From Pseudomonadales bacterium (lineage in GTDB: Bacteria; Pseudomonadota; Gammaproteobacteria; Pseudomonadales; Azotimanducaceae), in the NCBI GenBank assembly GCA_022448085.1, contig JAKUTH010000012.1, positions 1 through 54,637 of the forward strand: DNA of 54,637 nucleotides, given 5' to 3'. A model generated the notes under the pieces. The model saw only the letters and a list, made by a program, of their open reading frames with translations. It made no database searches and had not been told where the DNA came from. Shown here piece by piece: positions 8,719 through 18,881 of this stretch. Numbering within the stretch: position 1 is the first letter of the stretch; every line of letters starts with the position of its first letter. The translations under genes were made by a program, and so were the position numbers.

Positions 8719-9474
8719 ATGGCCTTCTCTACTGAACAAAACGACGATCTGATTCTACAAACACTTTCGGGCCCGGACGCCGCGAATTTCCTCCAGGGCT
8801 ATGTAACTTGCGATGTCGAGGCAGTGACCTTACATGCGGCAATGCCTATGGCATTCACGAGTCTTCAGGGACGCGTCATTGCCAACGGCTGGATGTTTGG
8901 GTCTCCCGCGGAAGTGAGTTTCATCATCCATCGAAGCGTCGTTGAGTCGCTTGATGCGCACCTATCCAAATACCTGGTTTTTTCGAAATCGACGATCGTC
9001 GAGGGCGCTAAATCGGTCATTCAATTTTCCGCTTCAGGTTCAAATAGAGTAACGCTCAAACCATTCGACTGGATCGTCGAAGCATTCCCCCATCATTCAA
9101 AATCACGTGAACAACCGCATTTAGCGGACGTCGCTGTCACCAATGAATTCGCCATTGTGACGAAAAGTACCGCGGGCCGCTTTCTGCCGCAGATGCTTGG
9201 ACTCACCGCATTTGAAACCGTTAGTTTTAGTAAGGGTTGTTATCTCGGTCAGGAGATTGTCGCTCGAGCCGAGCATCGTGGCGTTGTAAAACGTCGATTA
9301 CGGCAGTACTCGTGGGTAGGCGAAAAACCTCATCCGGGCCAAGATATTAATGAATCAGGAACCAACGGTACCGTAATCATGGCCAACGATGTCTATGCCT
9401 TAATCGTCAGTAACACCGACAACGCCGTCCTCGACACTGCACGCTGTGAATTGACGCTCGTTCAAAATAATTAG
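8719..9474 (+). CDS. ygfZ: Folate-binding protein YgfZ
   Basis: YgfZ is a tetrahydrofolate-binding protein of the GcvT-like fold needed for maintenance of some Fe-S enzymes such as MiaB. The decisive feature is the family motif KGCYLGQE at about residues 172-179, with the conserved cysteine near position 174, followed by ARAEHRGVVKRRL. At 251 residues it is shorter than E. coli YgfZ (about 326), mainly in its C-terminal part. It stands alone on the plus strand between sdhE and ung. Confidence 0.9.
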   Translation: MAFSTEQNDDLILQTLSGPDAANFLQGYVTCDVEAVTLHAAMPMAFTSLQGRVIANGWMFGSPAEVSFIIHRSVVESLDAHLSKYLVFSKSTIVEGAKSVIQFSASGSNRVTLKPFDWIVEAFPHHSKSREQPHLADVAVTNEFAIVTKSTAGRFLPQMLGLTAFETVSFSKGCYLGQEIVARAEHRGVVKRRLRQYSWVGEKPHPGQDINESGTNGTVIMANDVYALIVSNTDNAVLDTARCELTLVQNN

Positions 9475-9608
9475 TCGCGTAAGAGTTTTATATGCCCTCT
9501 CACGTACTCAGTGGATTCTCAAAGAAACCAATTAATAAGACCACAGAAGTTGACACGTAATCTCTAAGAGCTGCTTACAGCACCTCAATGCAGCGCGTTT
9601 TAGCTTAT

Positions 9609-10334
9609 CTATCCCACGTCGAACCAATCCACAGGTGTCCGCCCGTGTGCAACTAGATATTGATTCGCTCTCGAGAAGTGACGGCAACCGAAAAAACCTC
9701 TATGTGCCGATAACGGCGACGGGTGCGGAGCTACTAGGACGCAATGTTTATCTCGATTAACCATTGCGCCTTTGCGCTGCGCGTAACTTCCCCAAAGCAA
9801 AAACACCACGTGCTCCCGATCCCGATCGATCACTTCAACAACCCTATCGGTAAAGGTCTCCCAACCCATGCCCTGATGCGAACCAGCACGTCCTCGCGCA
9901 ACGGTAAGAACAGAGTTCAAAAGCAGGACTCCTTGGAGTGCCCAGGGCTCTAAGCAACCTTTACCCGGCACAATTTTACTGCTGCTATTACCCCCGGGTA
10001 CGGTCTCATCGCTCATATCTTTATCAATTTCTCGAAAGATGTTCGCTAGCGAGGGCGGTGGAGCGACGCCCTGTGGAACACTGAAACAGAGTCCGTGGGC
10101 TTGGCCTGGGCCGTGATAAGGGTCTTGTCCAATAATGACGACTCGCGTGTCTGGCAATGGACAGGAATCGAGGGCCTTGAATATCTCCGACCCAATCGGA
10201 TACACGGTTTTGTGGGCTCGTTTTTCGTCGATCAGAAAGGCACGCAAACGTACAAGGTATGCGGCGTCAAACTCCTTTGCGAGTGCGGCTTTCCAGCTAC
10301 TCTCCAGGACCACTCGGTCCCTCTGTTCCGTCAC
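9609..10334 (-). CDS. ung: Uracil-DNA glycosylase
   Basis: Ung removes uracil from DNA as the first step of base excision repair. The 241-residue protein shows the catalytic [18 protein letters not shown] block (water-activating Asp near residue 68), LLNSVLTV, and the DNA-intercalating [18 protein letters not shown] block near 200-217. The start is GTG and overlaps the lysS stop by 4 nt (GTGA). This is the last gene of the co-directional run that begins at ffh. Confidence 0.97.
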   Translation of the reverse strand: MTEQRDRVVLESSWKAALAKEFDAAYLVRLRAFLIDEKRAHKTVYPIGSEIFKALDSCPLPDTRVVIIGQDPYHGPGQAHGLCFSVPQGVAPPPSLANIFREIDKDMSDETVPGGNSSSKIVPGKGCLEPWALQGVLLLNSVLTVARGRAGSHQGMGWETFTDRVVEVIDRDREHVVFLLWGSYAQRKGAMVNRDKHCVLVAPHPSPLSAHRGFFGCRHFSRANQYLVAHGRTPVDWFDVG

Positions 10335-11815
10335 TCCTCTCGCGACCTCATCTGTGGAAACAGCAAGACGTCGCGTATCGAGGGGGAATTCGTCACCAGC
10401 ATCACCAGACGATCGATGCCAATACCCTCCCCAGCCGTCGGCGGTAGGCCGTATTCAAGCGCCTTTATATAATCGGCGTCGAAGTGCATGGCTTCCGTAT
10501 CCCCTATAGATTGTTGTTCGGCTTGTTTGAGGAACCGGTCGGCTTGATCCTCTGGATCGTTTAATTCGGAAAACCCGTTCGCAATCTCACGTCCAGCGAT
10601 AAAGAGCTCAAATCGATCCGTAAACTCGGGTCGCCGATCGCTCCTGCGGGATAAAGGAGACACTTCAGCTGGATAGCCCGTAACGAACGTTGGCGCAATG
10701 AGCGTCTTTTCGACACGCGCTTCAAACAACGCCACGAGCGTTTTGCCCAGTTCCCAATCAGGGTCAACGTCCACGGACGCCGTTTCAGCGGCCTTTACGA
10801 TTGTTTTAGGGTCGCGTAATTTTTCTGCCGATACCCCGATTTCATAGGCTACTGCTTCAGTCATATCGATTCGACGTATGGGTCGGCCAAAGTCGATTCG
10901 TTCGTCTTGGAATTCGATTGCGGAAGAACCCGCCACCGTCTCGACAACTTCGCGTAGAAGTTCTTCGGTCAGATCCATTAAGTCCTCGTACGTCGCGTAT
11001 GCCTGATAGAACTCGAGCATAGTGAATTCGGGATTGTGGCGGCTGGAAAGGCCTTCATTACGAAAACTGCGGTTGATCTCATACACGCGTTCGAATCCCC
11101 CGACGACGAGGCGCTTTAAATACAGTTCTGGCGCAACCCTCAAATAAAGCTCCATGTCTAAGCTGTTGTGATGGGTGGTGAAAGGCCGTGCAGTCGCGCC
11201 ACCTGGAATGGTATGCATCATCGGGGTTTCAACTTCCAAGAATTCACGAGCATCAAAAAATCGACGAATGGTTGAAATGACGCGACTGCGATTACGGAAT
11301 ACGGCTCGTGACGAGTCGCTCATAATAAGATCGACATATCGCAGTCGATATTTGAGTTCCTGGTCGCTAATGCCGTGGTGTTTCTCGGGCAATGGTTGTA
11401 GCGATTTCGTAAGCAACACAATCTCCGACGCGTGAACGGTTAACTCGCCTTTCTTTGTCCGCATCATCGTCCCAGTCACGCCAACGATATCGCCGCGGTC
11501 ATAAAGGTCATCAAATTCCTTATAGGTAGCCTCGCCCAGATCCTGTTGTCTTAGGTAGCACTGAATCTGATGGGTGCCGTCCTGCAGCGTAATAAAACTA
11601 GCTTTGCCCATAACACGTCGCAACATGATCCGACCCGCGACCTTGACATCCACCGCTTTCTCTTCGAGGGCTTCTTTAGGCAAATCGCCGTAATGCGCGT
11701 GTAGTTCCGCAGCAAAATCCGAACGCTCGAATCCGTTCGGATACGCGGTGCCCCGCCGTCGTAATTCGACTAGTTTTTGTCGACGCGATGCCACGATGTC
11801 GTTCTCGTCAGTCAT
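10331..11815 (-). CDS. lysS: Lysyl-tRNA synthetase (class II)
   Basis: LysS charges tRNA-Lys with lysine. The 494-residue protein has the N-terminal OB-fold anticodon-binding domain (about residues 55-160). The class II catalytic core follows, with motif 2 as [20 protein letters not shown] near 250-269 and motif 3 as [12 protein letters not shown] near 465-476. The ATG overlaps the prfB stop by 4 nt, so prfB and lysS are probably coupled; the same pair occurs together in E. coli and Pseudomonas. Confidence 0.97.
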   Translation of the reverse strand: MTDENDIVASRRQKLVELRRRGTAYPNGFERSDFAAELHAHYGDLPKEALEEKAVDVKVAGRIMLRRVMGKASFITLQDGTHQIQCYLRQQDLGEATYKEFDDLYDRGDIVGVTGTMMRTKKGELTVHASEIVLLTKSLQPLPEKHHGISDQELKYRLRYVDLIMSDSSRAVFRNRSRVISTIRRFFDAREFLEVETPMMHTIPGGATARPFTTHHNSLDMELYLRVAPELYLKRLVVGGFERVYEINRSFRNEGLSSRHNPEFTMLEFYQAYATYEDLMDLTEELLREVVETVAGSSAIEFQDERIDFGRPIRRIDMTEAVAYEIGVSAEKLRDPKTIVKAAETASVDVDPDWELGKTLVALFEARVEKTLIAPTFVTGYPAEVSPLSRRSDRRPEFTDRFELFIAGREIANGFSELNDPEDQADRFLKQAEQQSIGDTEAMHFDADYIKALEYGLPPTAGEGIGIDRLVMLVTNSPSIRDVLLFPQMRSREE

Positions 11816-12910
11816 AAACCCGCCTTCAAACTCGCCTCCAGGAAGCCATCTATATCTCCGTCAAGGACGTTGACGGGATCCGCACGCTCCAGCTCTGTAC
11901 GAAGATCCTTGACCCTGGACTGATCGAGTACGTACGACCGGATCTGCGAACCCCAGCCAATATCAGCTTTTGTATCCTCCAATGCCTGTTGTTCTTCTCT
12001 TCGGTGGTGCAACTCGCGTTCATACAACTTGGCCCGTAGCTGTTTCCATGCCTTATCTCGGTTCTGGTGCTGCGACCTCTCGCTTTGGCACTGTACTACG
12101 ACTCCGGTCGGTTCATGGGTTAGACGAACGGCAGAATCTGTTCGGTTCACGTGCTGTCCTCCGGCACCACTGGCGCGGTACGTATCCACCCGCACTTCTC
12201 CCGGATCAATTTCGATTTCGATGTCGTCATCTATCTCCGCCGATACAAATATCGATGCAAACGAAGTATGGCGACGATTCCCCGAATCAAAAGGCGATTT
12301 ACGGACTAATCGATGGACTCCAGTCTCAGTTCGCAACCAACCATAAGCGTATGTGCCCGAAAAGAGCACGGTTGCGCTTTTGATACCAGCGACCTCGCCA
12401 TCGGAAAGTTCAATTAATTCCGTTTTGAGTCCGCGTTTCTCGCCCCAACGAAGGTACATGCGGAGCAGCATTTCGGCCCAGTCCTGAGCCTCCGTCCCGC
12501 CCGAGCCGGATTGGACGTCGACGTACGCATTTGCCTCGTCCAATTCACCACTGAACATTCGGCGAAATTCAAGTATCTCCAACTCTTGGGCATAGCCCTG
12601 CAGGTCGAGGTCGAGCTCACCAAGCGTCGCCGCGTCGCCTTCTTCGGCGGCTATTTCCGCCAGTTCCGACACATCGCCTAGGCCCTCCAATAGACGGTCT
12701 AACCCGGTCACCACAGCTTCGAGGGCTGCACGTTCTCGTGCCAATTTCTCCGCTCGAGGCGCGTCGGACCAGACATCCGACTCGGCGAGCTCGCGCTCTA
12801 CTTCTTCGAGCCTTTCCTTGCGCTCTGGAACGTCAAAGATACCCCCGTAAGGCCTCATTACGGGCCATCAGATCCTTGAGTCGCTCGCGGACAGAAGTGA
12901 TTTCAGCCAT
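11812..12910 (-). CDS. prfB: Peptide chain release factor 2, with programmed +1 frameshift
   Basis: RF2 releases peptides at UAA and UGA. The reading frame is split. A 25-codon ORF starts at the ATG at 12910 ([20 protein letters not shown]), ends CTT at 12838-12836, and meets TGA at 12835-12833. Skipping one base resumes in the frame running to 11812. The joined product is 365 residues, the same length as E. coli RF2. It includes the GGQ motif ([16 protein letters not shown]) and an SPF-type recognition tripeptide (KSPFDSG). A conceptual translation from the ATG at 12858 alone would miss the true N-terminus. prfB lies 43 nt after recJ. Confidence 0.96.
12832..12847 (-). promoter_or_regulatory. 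RF2 autoregulatory +1 frameshift site
   Basis: The minus strand reads CGG GGG TAT CTT TGA C. This is the classical RF2 shift site: a GGGGG Shine-Dalgarno-like stretch just upstream of CTT, then an in-frame TGA followed by C. When RF2 is scarce, termination at the TGA is slow and ribosomes slip +1 on CTT. The stop is codon 26, as in E. coli. Confidence 0.93.
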
Positions 12911-12953
12911 TCGTACCCCTTGGGATAGCCGGCGATTCTATCACGAGCGCCAA

Positions 12954-14678
12954 TTAGCTCGGGGTTACATGCTCGACCAAAAGCTGCAGTGTCTCGTTGT
13001 TCAAATAGCGGTTTACCTGAAGTTTGTATGCCATGGTGATCCGATCAGAATTGATCGTCTGCTGGTTGAAAGCAATCGCATCGACGACTTTTCCCTGCTG
13101 TTTAACAATCAGTTTGAGGTGTTTCCCTTGGCCGACCATTCGCTGACTAATTAACTCAAATTCACCATGAAATACGGGCTCATCGAACCCTTGCCCCCAC
13201 GGGCCATATTCTTCGATCAATCGAGCGTTATCGACGTTGAGATCCTCGACCGCCAGCACACCATCCGAAACAACGATGCCGGCAAGATCGCGCGGCTCTA
13301 CTCTACTCGCTACCGCTTCCGCAAAAGCTTTACGGAAACGATCCAAGTGAATACGCCTGATTGTCAATCCCGCGGCCATCGCGTGGCCCCCAAATTTGTC
13401 CACAAGGCCCGGGAAACGGGTGGCTACATCATCGAGCGCGTCGCGGATGTGAAGCCCAGGAACGCTCCGTGCAGAGCCCTTTATTTCGCCTGGCGCGATA
13501 TCACCGGAATCGGCGAACGCGATGACTGGCCGATGAAACCGTTCACGCATCCGTCCTGCAACAATACCAACAACGCCCTGATGCCAAGATGCATCGTAAA
13601 CGCATAGCGCGGGTGCATCGGCATCGATACTTTCCGATATCAACACCTTCGCTTCTACGTTCATTTCGTCTTCGATTGATCGGCGCACTTTATTGAGTTC
13701 ATCCAGTGCGACCGCCATCGATCTTGCGCTCTCAAGGTCCCCGGCCAACAAACACTGGATACCCAACCCTATATCGTCTAGACGCCCAGCGGCGTTCAGC
13801 CTTGGTCCAACAGCAAATCCTAGATCCTGGGCAGACAACGTCTCGAGACGTCGATCGGCAATTTCGATCAAGGCCTGCATCCCTGGTCGCAGGTGTCCCA
13901 AACGGATACGGCGCAGACCCTGATACACCAGGATTCGGTTGTTTCGGTCCAGTGGGACGACATCGGCTACAGTGCCCAATGCCACCAAATCGAGCCAATC
14001 CGCAAGGTTTGGCTCGGTTAAATTGTGACTTTCGAAATAACTCTCCGCTCGCAATGTGGCACGAACTACGGCCATTAAGTAGTAAGCAACGCCTACACCG
14101 GCCAGAAACGGGCTCTCAAATTTCGTCTCTTGTAAGTTCGGATTAACGATGGCGGTGGCTTTCGGAAGATCCTTGGGCGGCAGATGATGGTCGGTAATAA
14201 CGACGTCAATCCCGAGTTCGTTGGCTACTTGAACCCCTTCGACACTGGATACCCCATTATCGACCGTGATGATGAGTGCTGGATCCCCTTTCGCCGCGAC
14301 AGCTACGATTTCAGGCGTTAGCCCATAACCGAAGTCAAACCGATTGGGGACCAAGTAATCGACATCGGCCACACCCATTTCCTTCAACAGCGATACGACT
14401 AACGCCGATGCCGTGGCTCCGTCAGCGTCGAAATCACCGATGACCAGTATTCGTTCACCGTTATTTATTGCCCGCACCAGCCGCGACGCTGCTTGATCGA
14501 CCCCAGGCAATCCTTTCGGCCCGGCTAGTAGATTGAGGGATAGATCAAGCTCTTTCTTGCTGGAAACACCACGCGCGCCCAGAACCCGGGCAAAAAAAGG
14601 AGGAACAGCCAGTTCTTCACTCAGCTCCACTTGCGGAATGTTTTGACCCCGTTCTTCGATGATCAGGGACCCGTTCAT
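12954..14678 (-). CDS. recJ: Single-stranded-DNA-specific exonuclease RecJ
   Basis: RecJ degrades single-stranded DNA 5' to 3' in recombination and mismatch repair. The 574-residue protein has the DHH-family motifs in order: I as IGDFDADGATASAL near residue 80, II as TVDNG near 140, and III as ITDHHLP near 160. A DHHA1 domain with KFGGHAMAAGLT follows near 430. The ATG forms a TGATG overlap with the hom stop; an upstream TTG at 14681 is also possible. thrC, often found between hom and recJ, is not here. Confidence 0.96.
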   Translation of the reverse strand: MNGSLIIEERGQNIPQVELSEELAVPPFFARVLGARGVSSKKELDLSLNLLAGPKGLPGVDQAASRLVRAINNGERILVIGDFDADGATASALVVSLLKEMGVADVDYLVPNRFDFGYGLTPEIVAVAAKGDPALIITVDNGVSSVEGVQVANELGIDVVITDHHLPPKDLPKATAIVNPNLQETKFESPFLAGVGVAYYLMAVVRATLRAESYFESHNLTEPNLADWLDLVALGTVADVVPLDRNNRILVYQGLRRIRLGHLRPGMQALIEIADRRLETLSAQDLGFAVGPRLNAAGRLDDIGLGIQCLLAGDLESARSMAVALDELNKVRRSIEDEMNVEAKVLISESIDADAPALCVYDASWHQGVVGIVAGRMRERFHRPVIAFADSGDIAPGEIKGSARSVPGLHIRDALDDVATRFPGLVDKFGGHAMAAGLTIRRIHLDRFRKAFAEAVASRVEPRDLAGIVVSDGVLAVEDLNVDNARLIEEYGPWGQGFDEPVFHGEFELISQRMVGQGKHLKLIVKQQGKVVDAIAFNQQTINSDRITMAYKLQVNRYLNNETLQLLVEHVTPS

Positions 14679-15976
14679 CAACGATCGAAATCGGCGACCC
14701 GAATACGACGAATTTGACCTCGCACACTCCCGAGACTAGATAACTGACTCAGTGCGTCATCCATCGACGCTTCAACAACACGTTCCGTGACCATCACAAT
14801 GGGCACCCAAGGTTCTCCGTCACTTTTACGTATCGCTTCTCGTTTTTGTATTACCGCTTCGATTGAAATTCCTCCGCGACGCAGAATATCTCCTATTTCC
14901 CCAAAAACGCCGGGTCGGTCCGCTGCAGGAATGTTGAGGTAATAGCGAGACTCCGTCGCTGCAACAGGTACGCGTATTCCTTCGTTTTGGCCAATCCTCA
15001 TTCGGGGGCAGGTACCACGGGCTATTTCGATCAAGTCACTGAGTACCGCCGACGCTGTCGGTAAGCCGCCCGCGCCCGGACCGACGAGAAGTATCGATCC
15101 AATCGCATTTGCACCCACAATCACCGCATTGGCTACCCCGGCCACATCGCCAACAAGATTCGTTGCTGAAATAAGCGAAGGGTGAACCCTCGTTTCAAAC
15201 TTCTCTTCGTTTCGACGGGCAATACCTACATGCCTAATCCGAAAACCTAATTCGCGCGCATACCGCAAATCTTCCACCGTTACTCCCGATATGCCTTCGA
15301 TATACATATCGTCCATGCTTACTGGGATGTCGAATGCCAATGCCGCGAGCAGCGCCAATTTTTGCGCTGCATCAACACCGTCCACGTCAAACCCGGGATC
15401 CGCTTCGGCATAGCCCAACTCCTGCGCTTCCGTTAAGGCACCGGCAAAGCTCGTTCCCCGTTCATCCATCGCAGTCAATATGTAGTTGCAAGTTCCGTTG
15501 ATAATGCCGACCAGCCAATCAATTCGATTTCCCGATAGACCGCTTTTGAGCGTGCTCATGATTGGGATTCCGCCTGCTACCGACGCCTCGATACCGAGTA
15601 TCGCGTCACCGTTAAACCATTCGTTCGCGTGCGCCGCTAACACCGCTTTATTTGCGGTCACGATCGGTTTACGTCGAATCAACGCACTTGAAATCAGCTC
15701 CCGAGCCGCATCCACACCGCCTATTAACTCGACAACAACGTCGACATCATCGTGTAAGAGCGATTCCAAGTTGGTATCAAACACCGCCTTTCCGACGTCC
15801 ACTTCGGGCTTAGCGGAACGGCTTGCGATGCGCACCACCTCGATCGGCATACCAGCTTGTCGAGTGATTCGTTCTGCGTTTTCCACCAACAAAGTCAGCA
15901 GGCCTTGCGCCACTGTACCTAGGCCAGCAATACCAATCCGCAAAACCTTCTCATGGGGCAGGAAATTCTTAGCCAA
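14678..15976 (-). CDS. hom: Homoserine dehydrogenase
   Basis: Homoserine dehydrogenase reduces aspartate semialdehyde to homoserine, the branch point to threonine and methionine. The product shows the NAD(P) motif GIAGLGTVAQGLL at the N-terminus, TANKAVLA near 100, the catalytic-domain stretch SGLSGNRIDWLVGIINGTCN near 160, and a C-terminal ACT domain (RPGVFGEIGDILRRGGISIE). No ATG lies between the dsbC stop and the NAD motif, so I place the start at the TTG at 15976, 4 nt after that stop. This gives 432 residues, normal for the family. A longer frame back to 16042 would run inside dsbC. Confidence 0.95.
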   Translation of the reverse strand: MAKNFLPHEKVLRIGIAGLGTVAQGLLTLLVENAERITRQAGMPIEVVRIASRSAKPEVDVGKAVFDTNLESLLHDDVDVVVELIGGVDAARELISSALIRRKPIVTANKAVLAAHANEWFNGDAILGIEASVAGGIPIMSTLKSGLSGNRIDWLVGIINGTCNYILTAMDERGTSFAGALTEAQELGYAEADPGFDVDGVDAAQKLALLAALAFDIPVSMDDMYIEGISGVTVEDLRYARELGFRIRHVGIARRNEEKFETRVHPSLISATNLVGDVAGVANAVIVGANAIGSILLVGPGAGGLPTASAVLSDLIEIARGTCPRMRIGQNEGIRVPVAATESRYYLNIPAADRPGVFGEIGDILRRGGISIEAVIQKREAIRKSDGEPWVPIVMVTERVVEASMDDALSQLSSLGSVRGQIRRIRVADFDR

Positions 15977-15980
15977 ACTT

Positions 15981-16727
15981 TCAGATCCCGAGTTCTTCGG
16001 CGAGTTTTTCCGCGGGCAGATAACCCGGCAACATACGACCATCCGACAAGACTATCGAGGGTGTTCCCGTGACTCCTATGCGACCGCCCAGTTCATATTG
16101 CGCCGCTACAGGATTCGGGCACGTCCTTTTTGGAATATTGTCACCTCGCTTTAACGTGGTTATTGCTCGTTGCGGGTCGTCAGAACACCATGCAGAAACG
16201 ATCTTCGAATAAGACTCCGAACCAATCCCAGCACGTGGATATGCGAGATAACGGATTTCGATGCCTCTCTCGTGATATTGAGGCATCTCCCGATGCAGTT
16301 TTTGACAGTATGTGCAATCAACGTCAGTGAAGACGCTTACCGTAGCTAGCGTACCACCATTGGGTTCAAACGAGATTACCGACGCGGCGTCAACCTTTGC
16401 CATAAGTTCTCTGCGACTCTCTTGACGTGCCAAATCGGGCAGATTGATGATCCCCTCACTTGAAAATTCATACATATCACCGACCAGGAAGTAATCTCCG
16501 CTAGCGCTCATGTATAGCGTACGACCTTGATTAAGTAGAACTTCATAGAGGCCATCGACCGGCGTTTTCTTTATCCGTTCAATTGCTAGTCCTGGACGCA
16601 TTTCCGGTAACAAAGTCCGAACTCGTTCGTGAACCTCATCCAACTCGGCCTGGTCCATGACGTCTGCACGGAGTAACACGCCCGAAAAAAAACCAACAAT
16701 TATCAGCACGCGCGCGATCACCGCCAT
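15981..16727 (-). CDS. dsbC: Thiol:disulfide interchange protein DsbC
   Basis: DsbC is a periplasmic disulfide isomerase. The 248-residue precursor has a signal peptide (hydrophobic ARVLIIVGFFSGVLL, about residues 5-19), an N-terminal dimerisation domain, and a thioredoxin fold with the active-site FTDVDCTYCQKLH (CxxC as CTYC) near residue 115. The cis-proline loop reads GVTGTPSIVLSDG near 220. A strong GGAGG site precedes the ATG. Its place between xerD and hom is the usual one. Confidence 0.95.
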   Translation of the reverse strand: MAVIARVLIIVGFFSGVLLRADVMDQAELDEVHERVRTLLPEMRPGLAIERIKKTPVDGLYEVLLNQGRTLYMSASGDYFLVGDMYEFSSEGIINLPDLARQESRRELMAKVDAASVISFEPNGGTLATVSVFTDVDCTYCQKLHREMPQYHERGIEIRYLAYPRAGIGSESYSKIVSAWCSDDPQRAITTLKRGDNIPKRTCPNPVAAQYELGGRIGVTGTPSIVLSDGRMLPGYLPAEKLAEELGI

Positions 16728-16781
16728 GGCTTAAACCTCCGGCAACGCGTTTCCATCGGATCGTCCGATATCGCGGAACGA

Positions 16782-17690
16782 TCACCCACGTGGATGGTGC
16801 ATCGCATGCAATTCCTTAAGGCGCTCATTTGCTACGTGAGTATAGATCTGGGTAGTCGATAAATCTGCATGGCCCAGCATCATCTGTACAGCCCGAAGAT
16901 CGGCCCCATGGTTCAAAAGATGCGTCGCAAACGCATGGCGCAGTGTGTGCGGAGAAACCGACGAGCTGATACCTGCTCGCGCCGCATAACGTTTGACTGC
17001 ATACCAAAAGGTCTGTCGGGCCATTTCCTGGCCTCGCGAGCTAGGGAACATGACATCGCTGACACGTCCTCGCAACAGTGTCGGCCGCGCATCCCGTAAA
17101 TAGCTTTCAACCCATTGCAAGGCAGCTTCTCCGACCGGGACCAAGCGCTCACGAGATCCTTTACCCGTCACGCGCACAACGCCCTGGCGTTGATTCAACG
17201 AAGACATCGTTAACCCGACCAACTCTGAGATTCTTAGCCCTGCCGCGTATAAAATCTCAAGCATTGTTCGGTCCCGGAATTCAACTGCGTTCCGCGAAGG
17301 TTCGGGCGCCATAAGTAATCGTTCGACCTCGTCTTCACTCAGCGACTCAGGCAATCGCCTTCCGGGCTTCGGGCTCAGTACGTTCGCGGTAGGATCCACA
17401 GAAAGTTCACCACGCTCAAGCGCATGGCGAAAATAGCCTCTTAGGGTTGAAAGTAGCCGCGCTACCGTTCGTGCAGAAACTCCTTGGTCATTACGGACGC
17501 TTAAATAATCCAACAACTCGGCTTCAGTAACGTCGAGCAAATCACCGTTGAACCATTCGCGAAAACCGACTAAATCCCCGCGGTACGAGTCCAGGGTCGA
17601 CCGCGACAAGCCTCGTTGCAACCAAAGAACGTCCAGATACGTAGCGATCTCGGGGGAGATTGCCGACGCCTCTGCGTTACGCCGAGGCAC
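16782..17690 (-). CDS. xerD: Site-specific tyrosine recombinase XerD
   Basis: XerD acts with XerC at dif to resolve chromosome dimers. The 302-residue protein has the SAM-like N-terminal core-binding domain (about residues 13-95) and the tyrosine recombinase domain with the catalytic set: Arg in YAAGLRISELVGL, HTLRHAFATHLL (HxxR), LGHADLSTTQIYTH with the nucleophilic Tyr. The start is GTG. XerC is similar, but the position next to dsbC favours XerD. It is a host gene, not evidence of a mobile element. Confidence 0.94.
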   Translation of the reverse strand: MPRRNAEASAISPEIATYLDVLWLQRGLSRSTLDSYRGDLVGFREWFNGDLLDVTEAELLDYLSVRNDQGVSARTVARLLSTLRGYFRHALERGELSVDPTANVLSPKPGRRLPESLSEDEVERLLMAPEPSRNAVEFRDRTMLEILYAAGLRISELVGLTMSSLNQRQGVVRVTGKGSRERLVPVGEAALQWVESYLRDARPTLLRGRVSDVMFPSSRGQEMARQTFWYAVKRYAARAGISSSVSPHTLRHAFATHLLNHGADLRAVQMMLGHADLSTTQIYTHVANERLKELHAMHHPRG

Positions 17691-17743
17691 CGACGTTCAG
17701 ACCAAGGCAACTACGAAAACCATCGTCGCCTCGATGCGCGAAA

Positions 17744-18094
17744 TTAGACTTTCTCCTTTATTCGCGCCGCGCGTCCCGATAGTTCCCGTAGGTAATAGAG
17801 TTTTGCCTGACGGACATCGCCCCGGCGCTTGATTTGAATCGACGCGATCGCCGGACTATGAGTTTGGAAAGTACGCTCAACCCCCACTCCGTGAGAGATT
17901 TTACGAACGGTAAAGGCAGAGTTGACTCCGCGATTTCGTTTCCCAATCACAACGCCCTCAAATGTCTGTATACGCTCTCTGCCGCCTTCACGTACGCGAA
18001 CTTCTACTGAAACAGTGTCTCCTGGTCTGAAGGTTGGGACACCATTCTTCATCTGTTCGTTTTCGATCGCTTCGATCGTTTTATTCCGACGCAT
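17744..18094 (-). CDS. rplS: 50S ribosomal protein L19
   Basis: L19 lies at the 30S-50S interface. The 116-residue product includes the family stretches [20 protein letters not shown] and [14 protein letters not shown] chose the ATG at 18094, which has GGAG 8-9 nt upstream and gives the normal length; a frame extending to 18142 would run into trmD. It is the fourth gene of rpsP-rimM-trmD-rplS, the order known from E. coli. Confidence 0.96.
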   Translation of the reverse strand: MRRNKTIEAIENEQMKNGVPTFRPGDTVSVEVRVREGGRERIQTFEGVVIGKRNRGVNSAFTVRKISHGVGVERTFQTHSPAIASIQIKRRGDVRQAKLYYLRELSGRAARIKEKV

Positions 18095-18125
18095 CGATCC
18101 AATCTCCTTCGTCACCCACCGCTGG

Positions 18126-18875
18126 TTATGACGTTTCACCAATCGTATCTATCACTTCCATAAGCATGGCTCGTTCGGCTTGACTCAACTCCTTGCCCAG
18201 GAGCATATCCGGCCGCTTTAACCACGTCCGAAACAGCGCTTGTTTTTGTCGCCATTCCTCGATGGCACTATGGTTACCCTGCAGTAGGATGTCGGGCACA
18301 CCGACTCCATCAAATTCCCGCGGTCGCGTATAGTGCGGAAAGTCGAGCAATCCGTCCATATGTGATTCACATTTTATTGAGTCGGGATTCCCGACGACCC
18401 CTGGTAATAGTCGTGCGACTGCGTCAAGAACCACCATCGCGGCTAGCTCCCCGCCGGAAAGCACAAAGTCGCCAATCGATAGTTCGAGATCGGTTTCGCG
18501 TTCAATAAACCGCTCATCCACGCCCTCATAGCGACCTGCCACAAGTACCAGACCTGGCAATGTCGCCAATTCATTCGCTAGCGACTGCGTAAACTTCGTT
18601 CCCTGTGGCGACAGATAGACCGTTACTGGATTTTCTGTTGGACAAAGTCGACGCGCCTCTGAAACGCTGGCGGACAAAGGCCCAGCCATCATAACCATCC
18701 CAGGCCCACCGCCAAACGGCCGGTCATCAACCGTTCTGTGATTGTCCTCGGCATAATCGCGGGGATCGAATGTGGCCAGTCCTAAATCACCTCTCGCGAC
18801 CGCACGCCCGACAACACCTTCGTTCAGCACGGTGCGAATTAAGTTCGGAAAAATGCTGACGATTCCAGCCCACAT
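18126..18875 (-). CDS. trmD: tRNA (guanine-N1)-methyltransferase TrmD
   Basis: TrmD methylates G37 of tRNAs next to the anticodon using SAM, which prevents +1 frameshifting. The 249-residue SPOUT protein shows the N-terminal [10 protein letters not shown] start, the [18 protein letters not shown] loop near 50-67, and the trefoil-knot SAM site as [17 protein letters not shown] near 108-124 and [16 protein letters not shown] near 130-145. It lies 6 nt downstream of rimM. Confidence 0.97.
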   Translation of the reverse strand: MWAGIVSIFPNLIRTVLNEGVVGRAVARGDLGLATFDPRDYAEDNHRTVDDRPFGGGPGMVMMAGPLSASVSEARRLCPTENPVTVYLSPQGTKFTQSLANELATLPGLVLVAGRYEGVDERFIERETDLELSIGDFVLSGGELAAMVVLDAVARLLPGVVGNPDSIKCESHMDGLLDFPHYTRPREFDGVGVPDILLQGNHSAIEEWRQKQALFRTWLKRPDMLLGKELSQAERAMLMEVIDTIGETS

Positions 18876-18881
18876 CTCGTT

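Noticed and set aside
9475-9608. GCTGC/GCAGC hairpin between ygfZ and ung as a terminator
   Set aside because: Five-base stem with a long loop and only a short T-run; too weak to call.
15486-16154. A 222-codon plus-strand frame across hom and dsbC
   Set aside because: Antisense to two well-supported genes, with low-complexity Ser/Arg/Thr content typical of shadow frames.
16782-17690. Tyrosine recombinase as a sign of an integrated element
   Set aside because: It is the housekeeping XerD in its normal context beside dsbC, with no repeats or cargo genes nearby.
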